Notes: generated by a model from the letters alone, not told the origin. A DNA stretch of 64,000 nt from Hydnum rufescens UP504 (GCA_014904985.1 MU129158.1:1-64000), one strand, 5' to 3'; shown: positions 12,044 through 23,485, counted from the first letter of the stretch. Numbers and translations: made by a program.

Positions 12044-12430
12044 TTACAGGGGGGCAGGCACAAGAGGGGGAGCGGGCAGCGGACGGGAAAGTGGAGGGGA
12101 CAGGGACAGGGCCAGGGGTAAGTGTGTGGGAACTGGGAGTAAAGGAAACGAGGAAATGAAGGGGAAATGAAACAGAGATGGGAACAAATTGGAAACAGGC
12201 CAGAACCAAAACTGGAAACAAACCAGAAACAAATCTGGAATTAACCAGGAAACGGACAAACTCTGACAGGTGGGTGTACCTCATGGTGTGCCAGTTGTGT
12301 GGACCTCTCTCTGTATGGGCTTGTGTCCAGTTATCTTGCATGGGGTTCTGTTCAGGGGTCAATACTCACAGGTGCAGAGGTTTTTGTTGGTTGTTGGTTC
12401 AGGGGCTCTGGTGGAGTCTGGCACAATCTA
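12044..12430. other. Gene-free GA/CT-rich stretch
   Basis: Purine-rich on the plus strand (GGGACAGGGACAGGGCCAGG, GAAATGAAGGGGAAATGAAA). Overlapping minus ORFs here (12,030-12,362) are low-complexity and not credible. From about 12,250 the sequence resembles module spacer (TGTGTGGACCTC...GTTTTTGTTGG). Confidence 0.4.
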
Positions 12431-13319
12431 GAATCAAAGGTATATAAATAAAAAGTGATGCAAAAAGGGCAGCTTGTGCTGCCCTTTTTGTGCCAGGTTT
12501 AAAAAGAAAACATACCTTTTAGTACCACCTAGTATTGTGTTGCTTGTGTTGACAGGGGGGTCTGTACAGGCTCATGCCCAGTTTTCAATGGAAAGGGGTT
12601 GTGACCATGTCTCATGTGGTGGTTTAGAGTGGGAGCACCCAGAGTTTCAAAAATAATATGTCAGTTAAGTAGTAAAACCAGTGCAAAAAGAGCAGCTTTC
12701 ACTGCTCTTTTTGCACAGCCATATCTACTTGGGTGGGGGGACTCACCTTATATAGTACCACACACCTGCCATAGTCGGTGTGTGGCTTGTGCAGCCATTC
12801 ACTGGGTGTGTTGGTTGTGTTTTTGCAGGTTTCTTTGTTGTGTTGTATGGGAAGGGGGGGGTGGGTCATTTGTCATATCCCTGGGTTGTTTGGCAGGTTT
12901 TCACCTTGATGACCTAGAATAAAGATAACATTAGTTATTATAAGTTCAAACCAGTGCAAAAAGAGCAGCTTTTGCTGCTCTTTGTATGTGGGTGTATACA
13001 CTGGGGGACTACCTTCTATAGAGAGCCACACCCCACCATAGCAGGTGTGCAGCCACTTGTTGGGTGCATCATCATCTGTTGTGGTCACATTGGTTGTGTC
13101 TTCATTCACAGGATTTGGCTTGTGGGCCTTTGTTCAGTGGCTTTGGAGTTGTGGGGTTATGCTTGGATTTGGGGTTGTGGGGTTTTGCTTGGGTTTGAGG
13201 TTGTGGGGTTTTGGGCAGTGGGTTTGGGGTCAAGGGTTGGTGGGGGTTCAAGTCCAAGATCTAGAAAAATAAGATGTTGTTAGTTAAAGATTAAAGCAGT
13301 GCAAGAAGAGCAGCTTACT
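12431..13319 (-). repeat. Hairpin-module array of element D
   Basis: Contains four intron-type palindromes (near 12,462, 12,690, 12,955 and the left half at 13,298) and exon-type CACACC palindromes near 12,760 and 13,030, in the minus orientation. Read on the minus strand the intron boundaries are recognisable, for example CTAG/GT near 12,915. The last intron-type palindrome is cut exactly at its loop by the TGTCAGGGCCAC repeat at 13,320. Confidence 0.8.
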
Positions 13320-13620
13320 TGTCAGGGCCACACTGCAATGAGGGCACCAAACAAGTGTAAACACAAATAAATCTGGCTAAGTCCCGTGTAAGTCCAGCCA
13401 AGTCTGAATGAATCCAGGCAAGAGTAAGATAGTAAAAGACAGGGGAATGGAGGAGAAATCCTGCAGCCTGGGAGGGTCTAGGCAGAAGTGAGCACAGTGG
13501 TCCTTAAGGTCATGAAGTCAGCTGGAAAGCACTTGGAGCTGTAGTCTGGAGCAGAAGTGGAAATCCTGAGATTAACATTAAAAGAATAGGTACAGTGTTA
13601 AGGGTTGTACTTGAGACAAG
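13320..13620 (+). repeat. TGTCAGGGCCAC repeat, copy 2
   Basis: Second copy of the LTR-like repeat at 11,643. It begins directly after GCAAGAAGAGCAGCTTACT, the left stem and loop of a module hairpin whose right stem is missing. It contains a shorter version of the body and runs to about GGTACAGTG, where similarity to copy 1 ends. Confidence 0.5.
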
Positions 13621-13714
13621 AGGAACAATTATGTAATTGAGTGCAATACCCATGCCCCAAACAAAACCCATGAATGAGATGACCCACCCAACAGTGGATT
13701 GCCAAGCCATGCTC

Positions 13715-14060
13715 CCAGTACCACACACCCGCTAGGGTGGGTGTGTGGTGCTACTAAGTAGTATTTCTATGGACAGTGCCACACACCTGCCTATGGGTGT
13801 GTGGTATTTTTTTTGTTAATAGAATTTTTAAATAAATAAATAAACAAGTCAATAATGGAACATGGGAGTGCTGAATGAAACCAGAGACCCCACTGACCCA
13901 GGTATGTAGAATATAGTGATAATAAATAAATAAATAAAAATGGAACACATTATCCTGATAAGCCCATATGGCCTGCTGCAAGTCTGAGATTCTCTAAGTC
14001 CCAGTTTTGGCCAATTTTCAGCCAATTTTCAGCCATTTTGGCCAATTCTGGGCCAGGAGG
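13715..14060 (+). repeat. Module remnants and right flank of element D
   Basis: Two CACACC palindromes at 13,720-13,750 and 13,778-13,813, followed by AT-rich AAATAAATAAATAAA tracts. The AT tracts and the string CATATGGCCTGCTGCAAGTC match, in reverse complement, 46,030-46,190 of element C. This is therefore the mirrored flank of a module element. After it comes GGCCAATTTTCAGCCA-type short-period repetition. Confidence 0.6.
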
Positions 14061-14174
14061 TGAAATCATAAAAATGGCCATTTTGGCTGGAATAGTGATG
14101 GGACCTACTTAGGTACCATTATCTGCCCCAGAAGTGGTACCTAACTAGGTAGGCTTAGATGACTGACCAAGGTG

Positions 14175-14795
14175 ATGCCAATGCAGTTGGCTGATATCTA
14201 TTGGTTCATCCTTGTGCAGCACTTGCAATATCAGGAATTGCATGAATTTATGGAGGATGATGCTTTGAAAAAGCAGAATGAGGATCTCAGCAATGTGTAT
14301 AAGACCAGGACCACAGTGAAGGATCGCTTAATTTGCCTTTTCAGGCCCTTTGTCAAGATGTCCGTGTTCCCTTGGACTAACCTGGCCAAGATTCTCATCT
14401 GGCACAAACTCAGTATCACAAACTTTGTCCTGGATCGTGAGTTCCCCAACTTCGGATCTTCCTATGTTGATGGCCACTCAACTGATGAATTCAGAGCATT
14501 ATACTTTGCACTTGAGGAGATGAATCCTGATAATAGGATAGGGGTCTCTCAACTAGACAACTGGCCAGACAGTGATGCAGATGACATTGCACTCATCACA
14601 GATAGGGAGGGTGCAGTGATACTATCTCTGCAGACTGTGAGGGATTCTGTGGCCAAGAAGGGATCTGAGGGGTCATCAGGGCTTGGTGTGAAGCGTAGTG
14701 AAGGCGATGCTGGTCTTTATGACACAGGGAACCACAGGAAGTTGCAAGGTGCAAGTTTACTGGGGGCTGCAGGTGTCGGGCATAAAGGAAAGTGA
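14175..14795 (+). CDS. Hypothetical protein, 5' end cut by element D
   Basis: An open frame of about 200 aa beginning at the element D border. It is hydrophilic, with LADIYWFILVQHLQYQEL, a basic stretch, FPWTNLAKILIWHKLS and an acidic segment (DNWPDSDADDIALITD). The composition looks like real protein and the frame is open for over 600 nt. I do not recognise a family. The true N-terminus probably lay to the left of the element. A weaker continuation runs to about 15,220 through short Ser/Pro-rich ORFs with stops between. Confidence 0.4.
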   Translation: MPMQLADIYWFILVQHLQYQELHEFMEDDALKKQNEDLSNVYKTRTTVKDRLICLFRPFVKMSVFPWTNLAKILIWHKLSITNFVLDREFPNFGSSYVDGHSTDEFRALYFALEEMNPDNRIGVSQLDNWPDSDADDIALITDREGAVILSLQTVRDSVAKKGSEGSSGLGVKRSEGDAGLYDTGNHRKLQGASLLGAAGVGHKGK

Positions 14796-15389
14796 AAGAA
14801 GACCCTAAAGTCTGCAGCAACTATTTCAAGTGAAGATGATATGGCAGACAGCCCCAATGGCCTGTACAATCATGCTTCAACTACATTGTCCAATACCTCC
14901 AAGCCAGTGCACACCTCTCTTCCTGGACCTTCACAGCCATGTCCCAAACCCCACTTTACAATTCCACCCAGTACAGTGGCTCAACCAACTAATGTACTGC
15001 CATTCTCTGTGGAGACATTGAGGGGGACCCCCCTTTTCCAGGTTCATTCACTCAGCCAAACTTCAATCTTGGCACAGATGCTGAGCTTGATGCCTTAGTG
15101 AGCTTGATAAGTCAAATGCCATTTGATCCCTCTCTTGATGCCAATCTCTCTGCACACTCATCCTTTGCAACAACCAACTTATTGAGTGACTCTACAAGTT
15201 GGCCTCCATATCAATAAACTGCCATTGATTTCCAAATTATATTTTGGCTATGTTAGTTACTATGCTTTAGTTAATTTGGTTAAGGATCTCAGTACCTCCT
15301 TAGCAATAAACTGTTGATTTCTGCATCATACTTTGGCTAATTTGGTTAACCCCCAGTACCTATACTAAATAGAGAGAATATCTTAAGTG

Positions 15390-15544
15390 AGAGTTCTGGG
15401 GCCCCATTGGGCCCCACTGGGCCCCCATCATGGATGATCATTGGGTGCATTTGGGCCCCCATAGTCTTGAGTACCTAGTTAGGTACCAAAACATGTCTGG
15501 GATTTGCTACCTAAGAAGGACCAGACTTATGGCTGTCCAAGGTG
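15390..15544. mobile_element. Right terminus of a GGTACC/GGGGCCCC element
   Basis: Reads inward from 15,544 as CACCTTGGACAGC, then GGTACCTAACTAGGTAC, then GGGGCCCC-rich sequence. This is the same order as the left end of element A at 42,338-42,440. No module array is attached. A partner left end was not found, so this may be a short derivative or a truncated copy. Confidence 0.55.
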
Positions 15545-15594
15545 GTCCTCCAGGCAAGATTTACCTCAAAGGTCTCACATGATGGCTTACCCAA

Positions 15595-16371
15595 GTGAAC
15601 AACAGGAATTACCTGACAATACTGGCAGAGATACAAGCCTGTCTGGGAGAAGCCACCCTTCCACTCATGAAGTTAGAGCCTCAGGAACAATCCCCTCCTC
15701 TCCCAGCATTCCTCCATCAGAATTACCCCCAGTGTTGTGAATGGATGAGGAATCAAGGAATTGAATGGCATGAGCCTGAGTCCTTCCCACAGCTAGCTGT
15801 ACAGGAAGAACTGTCTGCATGCTTGGTGGACCCGTCACTATGCACCTATGGGGCCCTGCCTGCACTACTAGACTGGCTGAGCAACCCTGACCCCCTTTAT
15901 CCCTCAGTCCCATGTTCCGCTAGAAGGTTGAGATCTGAATCACCTGAAGAAAGACAGGTCCAAGCATGCCAGAATGCTCCTACATTCCCAGAGGAGGAGC
16001 TGGCCCCCTATGAGGATTACAACCCCATGTCAGCTGACTTCACACTGCCCAAAGACCCTGAAGTCCTGCTAGCAGACCCTGTGGCTGCAGGACCACCAAT
16101 CATCCCTACCTCACAAGACCTGAACAAGGTATGGGATTCCCCAGGAGCACAGTTGGCCAGATTCCCAGTGGAACTGGCCCCCTTCATTTACCTCAGCTCC
16201 TGGGAGAAACTTGAGGACAAACTGGTTGATCGCTATGCCTCAGGCATGGTGGAATGGTTATATGAGGAACCATGTCTCATTCTCATATTCATAGACCAGG
16301 ACCAAGCCTGTCGCACTTTGGAAAGTCAGCAGCAGGCCACAAGATCCTATCCTTCCAAGCCATCAGCCTGA
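15595..16371 (+). CDS. Hypothetical acidic, Pro-rich protein
   Basis: A 258-aa open frame rich in Pro, Glu and Leu (LPALLDWLSNPDPLYPS, FPEEELAPYEDYNP, RFPVELAPFIYLSSWEKLE). Related coding-like sequence may continue in other frames to about 16,860, ending YKTPEVDPTSMGA, which suggests frameshifts. No domain is recognised. Its position just upstream of a purine tract and TG-starting repeat (17,000) would fit the 3' ORF of an LTR retrotransposon, but this is inference. Confidence 0.35.
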   Translation: MNNRNYLTILAEIQACLGEATLPLMKLEPQEQSPPLPAFLHQNYPQCCEWMRNQGIEWHEPESFPQLAVQEELSACLVDPSLCTYGALPALLDWLSNPDPLYPSVPCSARRLRSESPEERQVQACQNAPTFPEEELAPYEDYNPMSADFTLPKDPEVLLADPVAAGPPIIPTSQDLNKVWDSPGAQLARFPVELAPFIYLSSWEKLEDKLVDRYASGMVEWLYEEPCLILIFIDQDQACRTLESQQQATRSYPSKPSA

Positions 16372-16995
16372 GCACTCCCTTATATCGAAAACCAGTGTTG
16401 CCCTGGAGCTCAGGTTCCATAGTGCAGCATGAGGAAGCAGTGGAGCTGAGATACCTAGGCCACCTTGGAATGTACCCCATCCCTGAGCCAATTCAAGTCC
16501 AAGGAAGCATGACTCATCCTCCTGAGATGGTCTTCAAGTCAGCACACCTTGTTGAACTCTTCTACCCTCAAGGCCTTCCTAGAACCCATGGGACAAGCCA
16601 ATCTCTCATGTCATGCTATCTTGTCCAGCCAGTGGTGTTTATGGGTCTCCTAGAACATAGAATTGATATTCTCTGAGAAATGAACATTCCCCTAGCCTCT
16701 CAGTTACTGGAAGCCATGAAGAGTCTACTAGCTATCCTAGAGAGACATTTGTCCTACGAGGAGCCAGTACAATTCAACCTCCCCATTCCATCCATTGGCC
16801 ATCATTGTGACACCCTAGTCTGGCTAGCCTACAAGACCCCTGAGGTCGATCCCACCTCCATGGGGGCCTGAGGTACTTATGTGGGTGAGCAATTCCATTG
16901 GAACAACACATACAAGGACTATGAGATCACTCTCAATGACCTCAATCTTGACTCAGATGATTCCAAAACTCACAACTACAAATCCTAGCATCTAC

Positions 16996-17450
16996 ACTGG
17001 GGGGCACTGTAATATAGTGGCCAAATATTATTGTGCATGCTCCTGAAAAGTGCCCTTAATCTCCTCCCTAATCTAGTCACTGATGTAATTAGCGTAGTTG
17101 CAAGGATTGTAGCCATGGGCCTAGCCGTGAATAGAGTTATCTTTTGCCCGGACTTCTACATGACATGTAAAACTGTGACCTCTGCCCTCTCCCAGTCTAG
17201 CCTCGCATCTCAACAATGCAGCCACAATACTAACATATGAACAGGTACCACCATGGCCACTCCATGAGTGAGCTGTATACAAAGGATCTGGGGTATGAGT
17301 CGCATACGAGTGTGACTCATGCAGTAAGTCAATTCCCCCTAGCCTCCAATTGCTAACACTCCCTTCCCACCTTTTAGACAGCTGTTGTGCCCCTTGGCCA
17401 ACAGCTGCCACTCCATCCTCCCATTCCCTTCTTCCCTTCCCTCACTTCTC
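16996..17450 (+). repeat. Possible 3' LTR start after a polypurine tract
   Basis: The sequence CTGGGGGGCAC immediately precedes TGTAATATAGTGG at about 17,008. This has the layout of a polypurine tract followed by an LTR beginning TG. No second copy of this LTR is in the window and the 3' border is unclear, so this rests on the junction alone. Confidence 0.25.
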
Positions 17451-17617
17451 CCATGCTTGAGGCAAAGCCAGTGCCTAGCCTTGTATGTGGTCTCCCTGTT
17501 CAAAGTGAGTGCTTAGAATAGCAGGATTTCCTTTCCCTTTCTGTTCACAGACAAGTCAACTCTGTCTCATCCAATGACAACTCTCATGCATATTTGAAGT
17601 TGGATAGCATGATATTA

Positions 17618-18190
17618 CAGGCTGGGCTTTCAGGTGGCTGTGTATGTCAGTATCTCACCTCAGACCTCGTCTGTGTTGGCTTTGAGTGGGGTTTCACACA
17701 GGGAGAAAGTACCTACATTAGTAAAAACAAAAAACACAAGTGGCACCAAAAGAGCAGTTAGTGCTGCTCTTTGTGTGCCATACTACTTGAAAACTCACCT
17801 AATACCACCACACACCCACTGCCACTGCAGCAGGTGTGTGGTTCCTGTTCTTGGTTGTCAGTGTTGAGATCTGAAGACATCACTCAACACCAGCAATAGC
17901 TGATCTCAAAAAAGTGCCCAAGTATGGTCAATACACACTTCATATAAATAGATAATCAATACCTACACATAGAATAATACTAAATAATAAATATTTTTCT
18001 AATAAAATTGAGGAAAGGATATAGCAACAATGCAAAGTGGATTGGGGGACTTCCCTGCATCAGAATTGGCCCATATTTAAATATGTTGGTGGCATGTATG
18101 TGTAGTGCATGGTCAATAAAAAAAAATGGATGTCCAGGCGATTTTTCAATTTCTCACTTTCATTGGCATTGAATTTGCCACTACATTCCA
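17618..18190 (-). repeat. Module plus half of the central palindrome
   Basis: 17,618-17,710 matches the spacer of an array A module (GCTGGGCTTTC..GGTGGC). It is followed by the two signature palindromes (17,745-17,775 and 17,808-17,840). From about 17,905 the sequence matches one arm of the long palindromes (AAGTGCCCAAGT..., GCAAAGTGGATTGGG, TTGGTGGCATGTATGT). The mirror arm is absent: the copy stops near CATTGGCATTGAATTTGCC. It is a fragment of a module element broken at or near the palindrome centre. Confidence 0.75.
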
Positions 18191-18437
18191 GGGATGAGTG
18201 GATGGTCTGATATAAATGAGGAAACTGTGTAGGCATAGGACCAGTCATGGAACCAGCAGGTCCCTTTGCTCATCCTGACAGACCATAATACAACAGGCTG
18301 GGTGGTATGCTGGCCAATCTCGTGCTCAGGTTGTGAGTAAGGTTGCAGAGAAGTGCACTGTGAGGTTCCATTGGACCTTCCAAGGATTCTACCCCACTAG
18401 ACAAGGGGCTAGACAGTATACTGGAGCTGATGATGCA

Positions 18438-18935
18438 TCATGTGACCCCAGAAACATTGGGTGGTTGTGCACACATTAAGCTCATATCATGCAAGTCCTT
18501 TGTAGAGTTTGGGTTGCAATGCTTTTTAGGGGGAGTATCCACCCTTCTTGAGGTATCCACCCAGCTTGAGAGGGGGCTAAGAGTTCCATTTGTGAATGGC
18601 TTGTGGACTTGTTCAAAAACAAGTGTTCCAGGTGACAGATCCTTGAAGGATGGGGGTGCTGCATTTGTATCCATAAGAACATCATAAGGTTTTTTAAGGG
18701 GAGTGGGCACCCTTCTTGAGGTATCCACCCTGCAAGGCAGGGGGTTAGGTGGCTGATCCCCAGAAGTAGGCAAGGTTGATAGGAATTGAATTGCTGAAGA
18801 TTGAAAGGTTCTCTTGTGGATGTTTGGATCCTGGAGATTTGCACCTGGAGGGATGCTGAATATGGAAGAGGTTACTGAGTTCAAACCTTGGGAAGTCCTG
18901 TAGGGACCTGCCAATGGAGTTCTTACACACTCCAC
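18438..18935 (-). CDS. Hypothetical Ser/Pro-rich ORF with an internal repeat
   Basis: A 165-aa frame in which a segment is repeated: PLPCRVDTSRRVPTPLKK and PLSSWVDTSRRVDTPPKK. The second frame of the same strand is also open (18,482-18,844), as expected for a nucleotide-level repeat, which weakens the coding case. No family is recognised. Confidence 0.3.
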   Translation of the reverse strand: MECVRTPLAGPYRTSQGLNSVTSSIFSIPPGANLQDPNIHKRTFQSSAIQFLSTLPTSGDQPPNPLPCRVDTSRRVPTPLKKPYDVLMDTNAAPPSFKDLSPGTLVFEQVHKPFTNGTLSPLSSWVDTSRRVDTPPKKHCNPNSTKDLHDMSLMCAQPPNVSGVT

Positions 18936-19431
18936 CAGTGTTAATTCAGTAGTATCTGAATTAAGGAATGGGGGGGAACCAGAAGGTGGAGGAGGTTCTG
19001 GTTCTAATGGGTTAGTCCAGTCTGTAGGACTAAGGCCATTTCATATGGCCTGACAAGTCAGTAGTTCTTGGAGGGAAAGAGTCTCTATGCCCACAAGGGC
19101 AAAGTAGGTGGACTTAGTCATTAGGACTGGGGTCACACAGTGTGTAGTGTGTAATCTGTAAGTCCACAACTCCATGAGACAGACAGATGGTAGTGGTAGA
19201 AAAGATACATTTTCAGGCTCTGCCATGGCTGGCTATCACTAGACTGATTATGTAATAAGAGACAAATCTAGCTATAAGCCAGGGCAGCACCAAACTCCAG
19301 TGGAGAAGCTTTCCACTGGGTTTGAATAAGAAGTAGAAAAGAGAAAAAGAAAGAGAGAAAGGAGGCAAGAGCTATGGCTCTGCCCATGAGTCTGCCAAGT
19401 GGCCTAAGGGACTCCAGACACCACTAACACT

Positions 19432-20205
19432 TGTTGTGTGGTGTATACTCAGGATCCCCACTGCAATAGCATGTGGTTAATTAATCTCTTCCCTCTTTCT
19501 GTTTGGGGCTTTGATGGCAGTGTTGCCCTGACAGAAGATCAAAACTCATCTCCTTGACCCCACAAACATCTCCCTTACCCCTTCTACCTCCCCTCCTCAT
19601 GGACAAAATTCCCACTGATGCCTTCTCCATCTTTGGTGCTGCTGGAGTAGGCCTTTGTCAAATGATGGAGGCACAACAATGATGGTATGAGCAGTTGGAG
19701 CAACAGAACATTATACTTCAGAACCTAGTGACTTGCCTTCAGACTGATGCCTCTTCTCATGAAACCCTGATGCCTGAAGTTGAGGTGATCACCAAGGCTG
19801 TTGTTGAGAACCTCCCTGCTCCTGTCATTGAAGTTCCTCCTGCTCCTGCCACTACTCCTTCTATCTCTGCACATCCCCCAAAGGCAGCTGATCCAGAGGT
19901 CTTTGGTGGTGATTGAAAGAAGGCCTCATCCCTTCATCCACACTCTGAAACTTAACATTGCTATTTGACCCAACTCCTTTCCCAATGATCAGACAAAGAT
20001 CCTCTATGCCCTCTCCAACATGCAAGGAGGCAGTGCTGGTGACTGGGCTTCCAACTACACACATGCTATCCTTGATGGTGATTCTCCCTTCCCTGATTGG
20101 GAAACTTTTTGCACCTGCATTGAGGCAGCCTTCAGTGATGCAGACCAAGAGGCTCATGCCTGTCAGCAACTTTATACCTTGAAGATGACTTGAGGGATGA
20201 CAGCT
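19432..20205 (+). pseudogene. Ty3/Gypsy fragment: LTR 3' end plus gag
   Basis: 19,432-19,533 matches the last ~100 bp of the LTR at 35,630-36,430 (TGTTGTGTGGTGTATACTCAG ... CCTGACA). It is followed by the untranslated leader and a gag start near 19,600 (MDKIPTDAF). The gag reading changes frame around 19,680 and 19,915. The fragment ends abruptly near 20,205 and is joined head-on to integrase sequence of an oppositely oriented copy. It is homologous to the reverse complement of 22,900-23,550. Confidence 0.8.
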
Positions 20206-23200
20206 CAACTGTCTTCCATCAACCAGGGTGCCTGCAACAGGGATGTTGTGATGAGCCTTAATGATATCATGATGTAACTTGGGATTGCATGGAATGTAGA
20301 CTTTTTCCTGGAGGAGGATAAGCCCATCAGATACAGTCTAACCATCCTCATCTGATTCATCAAGATCTTTTATTGCCTTGGCCACCAATTCATCTGGATC
20401 TTTGGAGCCATGGATCCTCCCCTGGAAATCTTCCCCAAGGCCCTGTATGGGCAAGCTTTCTGTTGCCTTAATCTGGAAGAGTTTGGGTGGGAGAAGGGTC
20501 TGATTCTTGTTATCTCCCTCTCTGTGATGATGATCAGCTTGGTGGGATAAGGCATCAGGTTTAGTAGAACTCTTCCCAGGGCAGTGGGTGATGTGGAAGT
20601 CAAAACAGGATAGGAACAAGGACCAGCATGCTTGTCAGCAATTGAGAGATTGAGCTGTCATGAAATAGACAAGATTGCAGTGATCACTCAAGATTTCTAC
20701 CAGATGTGCAGCACCCTCAAGGAGATGTCAAAATTCTTGTAGGCCACAGATGATTGCCCATAGCTCTTTGTTATGAATTTTGTTCAAAGAGTCCTTGGTT
20801 GGTTCAGAATGCTGCCTTCCATTCATCTCCCTCACACATCTGAATATTGTTGCAGCCCATTGCACATCCAAGTTAGTGAAGAACTTGGCCTCAGTGACTC
20901 GATTTAGGATGTTGGTCACCAGTGGAAGAGGATAAGCATTTTTCACTGTAGCAGCATTGAGCTTCCAATAATCCTGGACAAAGTGCAGACCTCCATTCTT
21001 TTTCCTAACAAAGAAGACAGGGGCAGCTATGGGCAACTTGGATGGACAGATTCATCCAGTCTCAAGGTGCTCTTTCAAGAAAGCATCCATTTCTAGCTGC
21101 TCATTGTGGGATATGGGGTATAGTTTTACCCCAGTAGGTTTGACATCCTCCTTTAGCTCAATGGCATGGCCCCATGGATGATGGGGGGGAAAGTGATCAA
21201 AGGATTCCTTGGCAAAGACATCTCAGAAGTTGTGGTACTGTTTGGGTACCATTCCTTCAAAGGGGCACCTCTTAAAGGTCTTCTTATGCTGCTCATTGGC
21301 AAGGCAAGTGGATATAGATTCTGTTGCAGAGATACTCTCTTCAGGATGGAAGAAGACTACAAAGACATGATCTTCCCCACATACATATTCCCAATTGTCA
21401 CTGGGCAGACTCTTGCCCAGTTTCCTTGATAGAACACCTGGACTTGGCATTACTATTAAAGAGGGAGGTGAAGGTGCAACCTGGTAAGGGGAAGATGATA
21501 AGGAAGAGTGATGGCATGGAAAAATTCCATTGTTCCTATGATCCCCTCTAGACAACCATGGCTGGCTAATGCCAAGGAGATGTCCATCTCCCACTATTTC
21601 CCAGGGGACTGACTGGGCAAAGATGGGGTGGGGTCTCCATGGTGACTGTGTGATGGAAGAGGATCAGGTGGAGACATAGATGTAGAGAGGTGGAGGCTTT
21701 GTTCAGAGTGTTCCTTTGCTAAGACAGTGTGGACATGTTGCAACCCACAACCATCAGGACACCTTGTCATGGCCACCTTACCTGTTGACCAATCAATCTC
21801 AGGGTTATGATGAACAAGCCAGGTGTGCCCAATGAAAAGGGGAACTCATCCTAGGCTGGTCACAGGAAACATACTTTTCTCTGAATGATTGCCAAAGCAC
21901 ATGAGGAGGTCAACTTCTTCTTGAACTGAGCCAGCATCATTAAGGGTGCCATCAATGTTGTAAAGCAGAATCAGCTGTAGAAGTTGCTGAGTGGTAAGAT
22001 TTTTGGCTTTAACAAACTCTTGATTGCTGAACATCCCTGTTGCCCCTGAATCAAGCAGGGCATCAACTGCCATAGGCTAGCTACTGTCCAGGGTTTGTAG
22101 ATGGACCTTTAGCTCAGTAGCTCAGTGAAGATGTGTAGAAGAGATATAGAGTGGTGGGCTTGTGGGAAATGACACATCTTCTCTTTCATGCAGGCCATCA
22201 ATGTCAACATGATCCAACATATACATTGTGGGTCCTACTGTACAAGTTGAAAGAAGAGAGAATCAGTTTGTTGAACAGGGCATGTCCTTCACTGTTGACA
22301 TCTCTAAAAATCCTTAGCCACACCTTCATTTCCATCCTCAGCAGGTTTGGGTGCCAGAGTAGCATGGACTTTCTCCACTAATTCCTGCATCTGCTCAGAT
22401 GACAGAGCACCTCAGACTGAGTGAGAGCATGGTGGCTCTGGACAGTCTCTGGCAATGTGACCTGGTTTGTTACAATTCCAGCACAGACCAGCAACTCAGA
22501 AAGGGTTATTCTGACAACAATTGGAGTCTATGTCCATGGGTTCATAAGTGGAGGAGGAAGGCACAGCAGCAACAGGATGGGAAGAGGTTGGAGGAGTTTG
22601 AGAAGTAGTGGTGGGAGGGCAGAATGGTTGAATTGTTCCTGGATGATTGTCCTGGCAGGGGTGGCTGGAGAGAAGGAGTGCTGTTCATTAAAGTGATGCC
22701 ACAACTTATCAATATGAGTGGCCTTGTCCTTCCATTCTTGAAGGGACATAGGGAGGGTGTCAAGGTGTATCTTCTTGACCAGGCTATGGAGCAGTCCATG
22801 CTCATAAGCATCCATCAAGGCTCCATCATTAAAGCCTGTCTTCCCAGATATGGCCTCAAAGGCTGTCATATACTCCTCAGCTGTCATCCCTTGAGTCATC
22901 TTCAAGGAATGAAGTCACTGATGGGCATGAGCCTCTTGGTCTACATCACTGAAGGCTGCCTCAAAGCAGGTGCAAAATTTTTTCAAATCAGGGAAGGGAG
23001 AATTGCCATCAAGGATAGCACATGTGTAGTTGGCAGCCCAATCACAAGCACTGCCTCCTTGCATGTAAGAGAGGGCATAGAGGATCTTTGTCTGATCATT
23101 GGGAAAGGAGTCAGGTCAAATAGCAATGTTAAGTTTCAGAGCATGGAGGAAGGGATCAGCCTTCTTTTGATCACTGCCAAAAACCTCAGGATTGGCTGCC

Positions 23201-23485
23201 TTAGGGGGATGTGCAGAGATAGAAGGAGTAGTGGCAGGAGCAGGAGGAACTTCAACAATGGGAGCAGGGAGGGTTCTCAACAACAGCCTTGGTGATCACC
23301 CCAACTTCAGCCATCAGGGTTTCACAAGAAGAGGCACTAGTCTGAAGGCAAGTCACTAGGTTTTGGAGTACAATATTCTGTTACTCCAACTGCTCATACC
23401 ATTGTTGTTGTGCCTCCATCATTTGATGAAGGCCTACTCTAGCATCACCAAAGGCAGAGAAGGCATCAGTGGGGATTTTGTCCAT
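20206..23485 (-). pseudogene. Ty3/Gypsy gag-pol, decayed
   Basis: Reading on the minus strand from 23,485: gag (MDKIPTDAFSAFGDA..., with the capsid-like segment at 22,905-22,528 containing AEEYMTAFEAISGKTGF), then an aspartic protease with DALLDSGATG at 22,065-22,036. Reverse transcriptase follows at 21,036-20,870 (APVFFVRKKNGG, LNAATVKNAYPLPL, FTNLDV). RNase H follows at about 20,800-20,560 (IHNKELWAI, ITHCPGKSSTKPDALS). The integrase zinc-binding start, with a VAGT motif, lies at 20,300-20,206. The RT core between FTNLDV and the RNase H, including the expected YxDD site, is deleted. Stops and frameshifts are numerous and integrase is truncated at 20,205. It encodes a retrotransposon polyprotein that could not be produced from this copy. 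Confidence 0.9.

Larger units (their letters stand above)
11389..14174. mobile_element. Element D: hairpin-module element, disturbed
   Basis: The left end CAGCCTGGTCAGC and the right end (reverse complement CACCTTGGTCAGTC) match the ends of elements A and C. Inside are minus-oriented modules at 12.43-13.32 kb and the start of opposite-oriented module sequence at 13.72-13.83 kb. GGTACC palindromes (CCTACTTAGGTACC) lie near the right end. The flanking octamers (GCACATCC and ATGCCAAT) do not match. The two ends may therefore come from different insertions joined by recombination, or the left end may be misplaced. Two copies of a TGTCAGGGCCAC repeat are inserted, and no central palindrome remains. 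The left end interrupts the WD40 region of NLR1. Confidence 0.55.

Noticed and set aside
12030..12362. Pro/Phe-rich minus-strand ORF pair
   Set aside because: It lies in a low-complexity purine-rich tract and both overlapping frames are open, so composition explains it.
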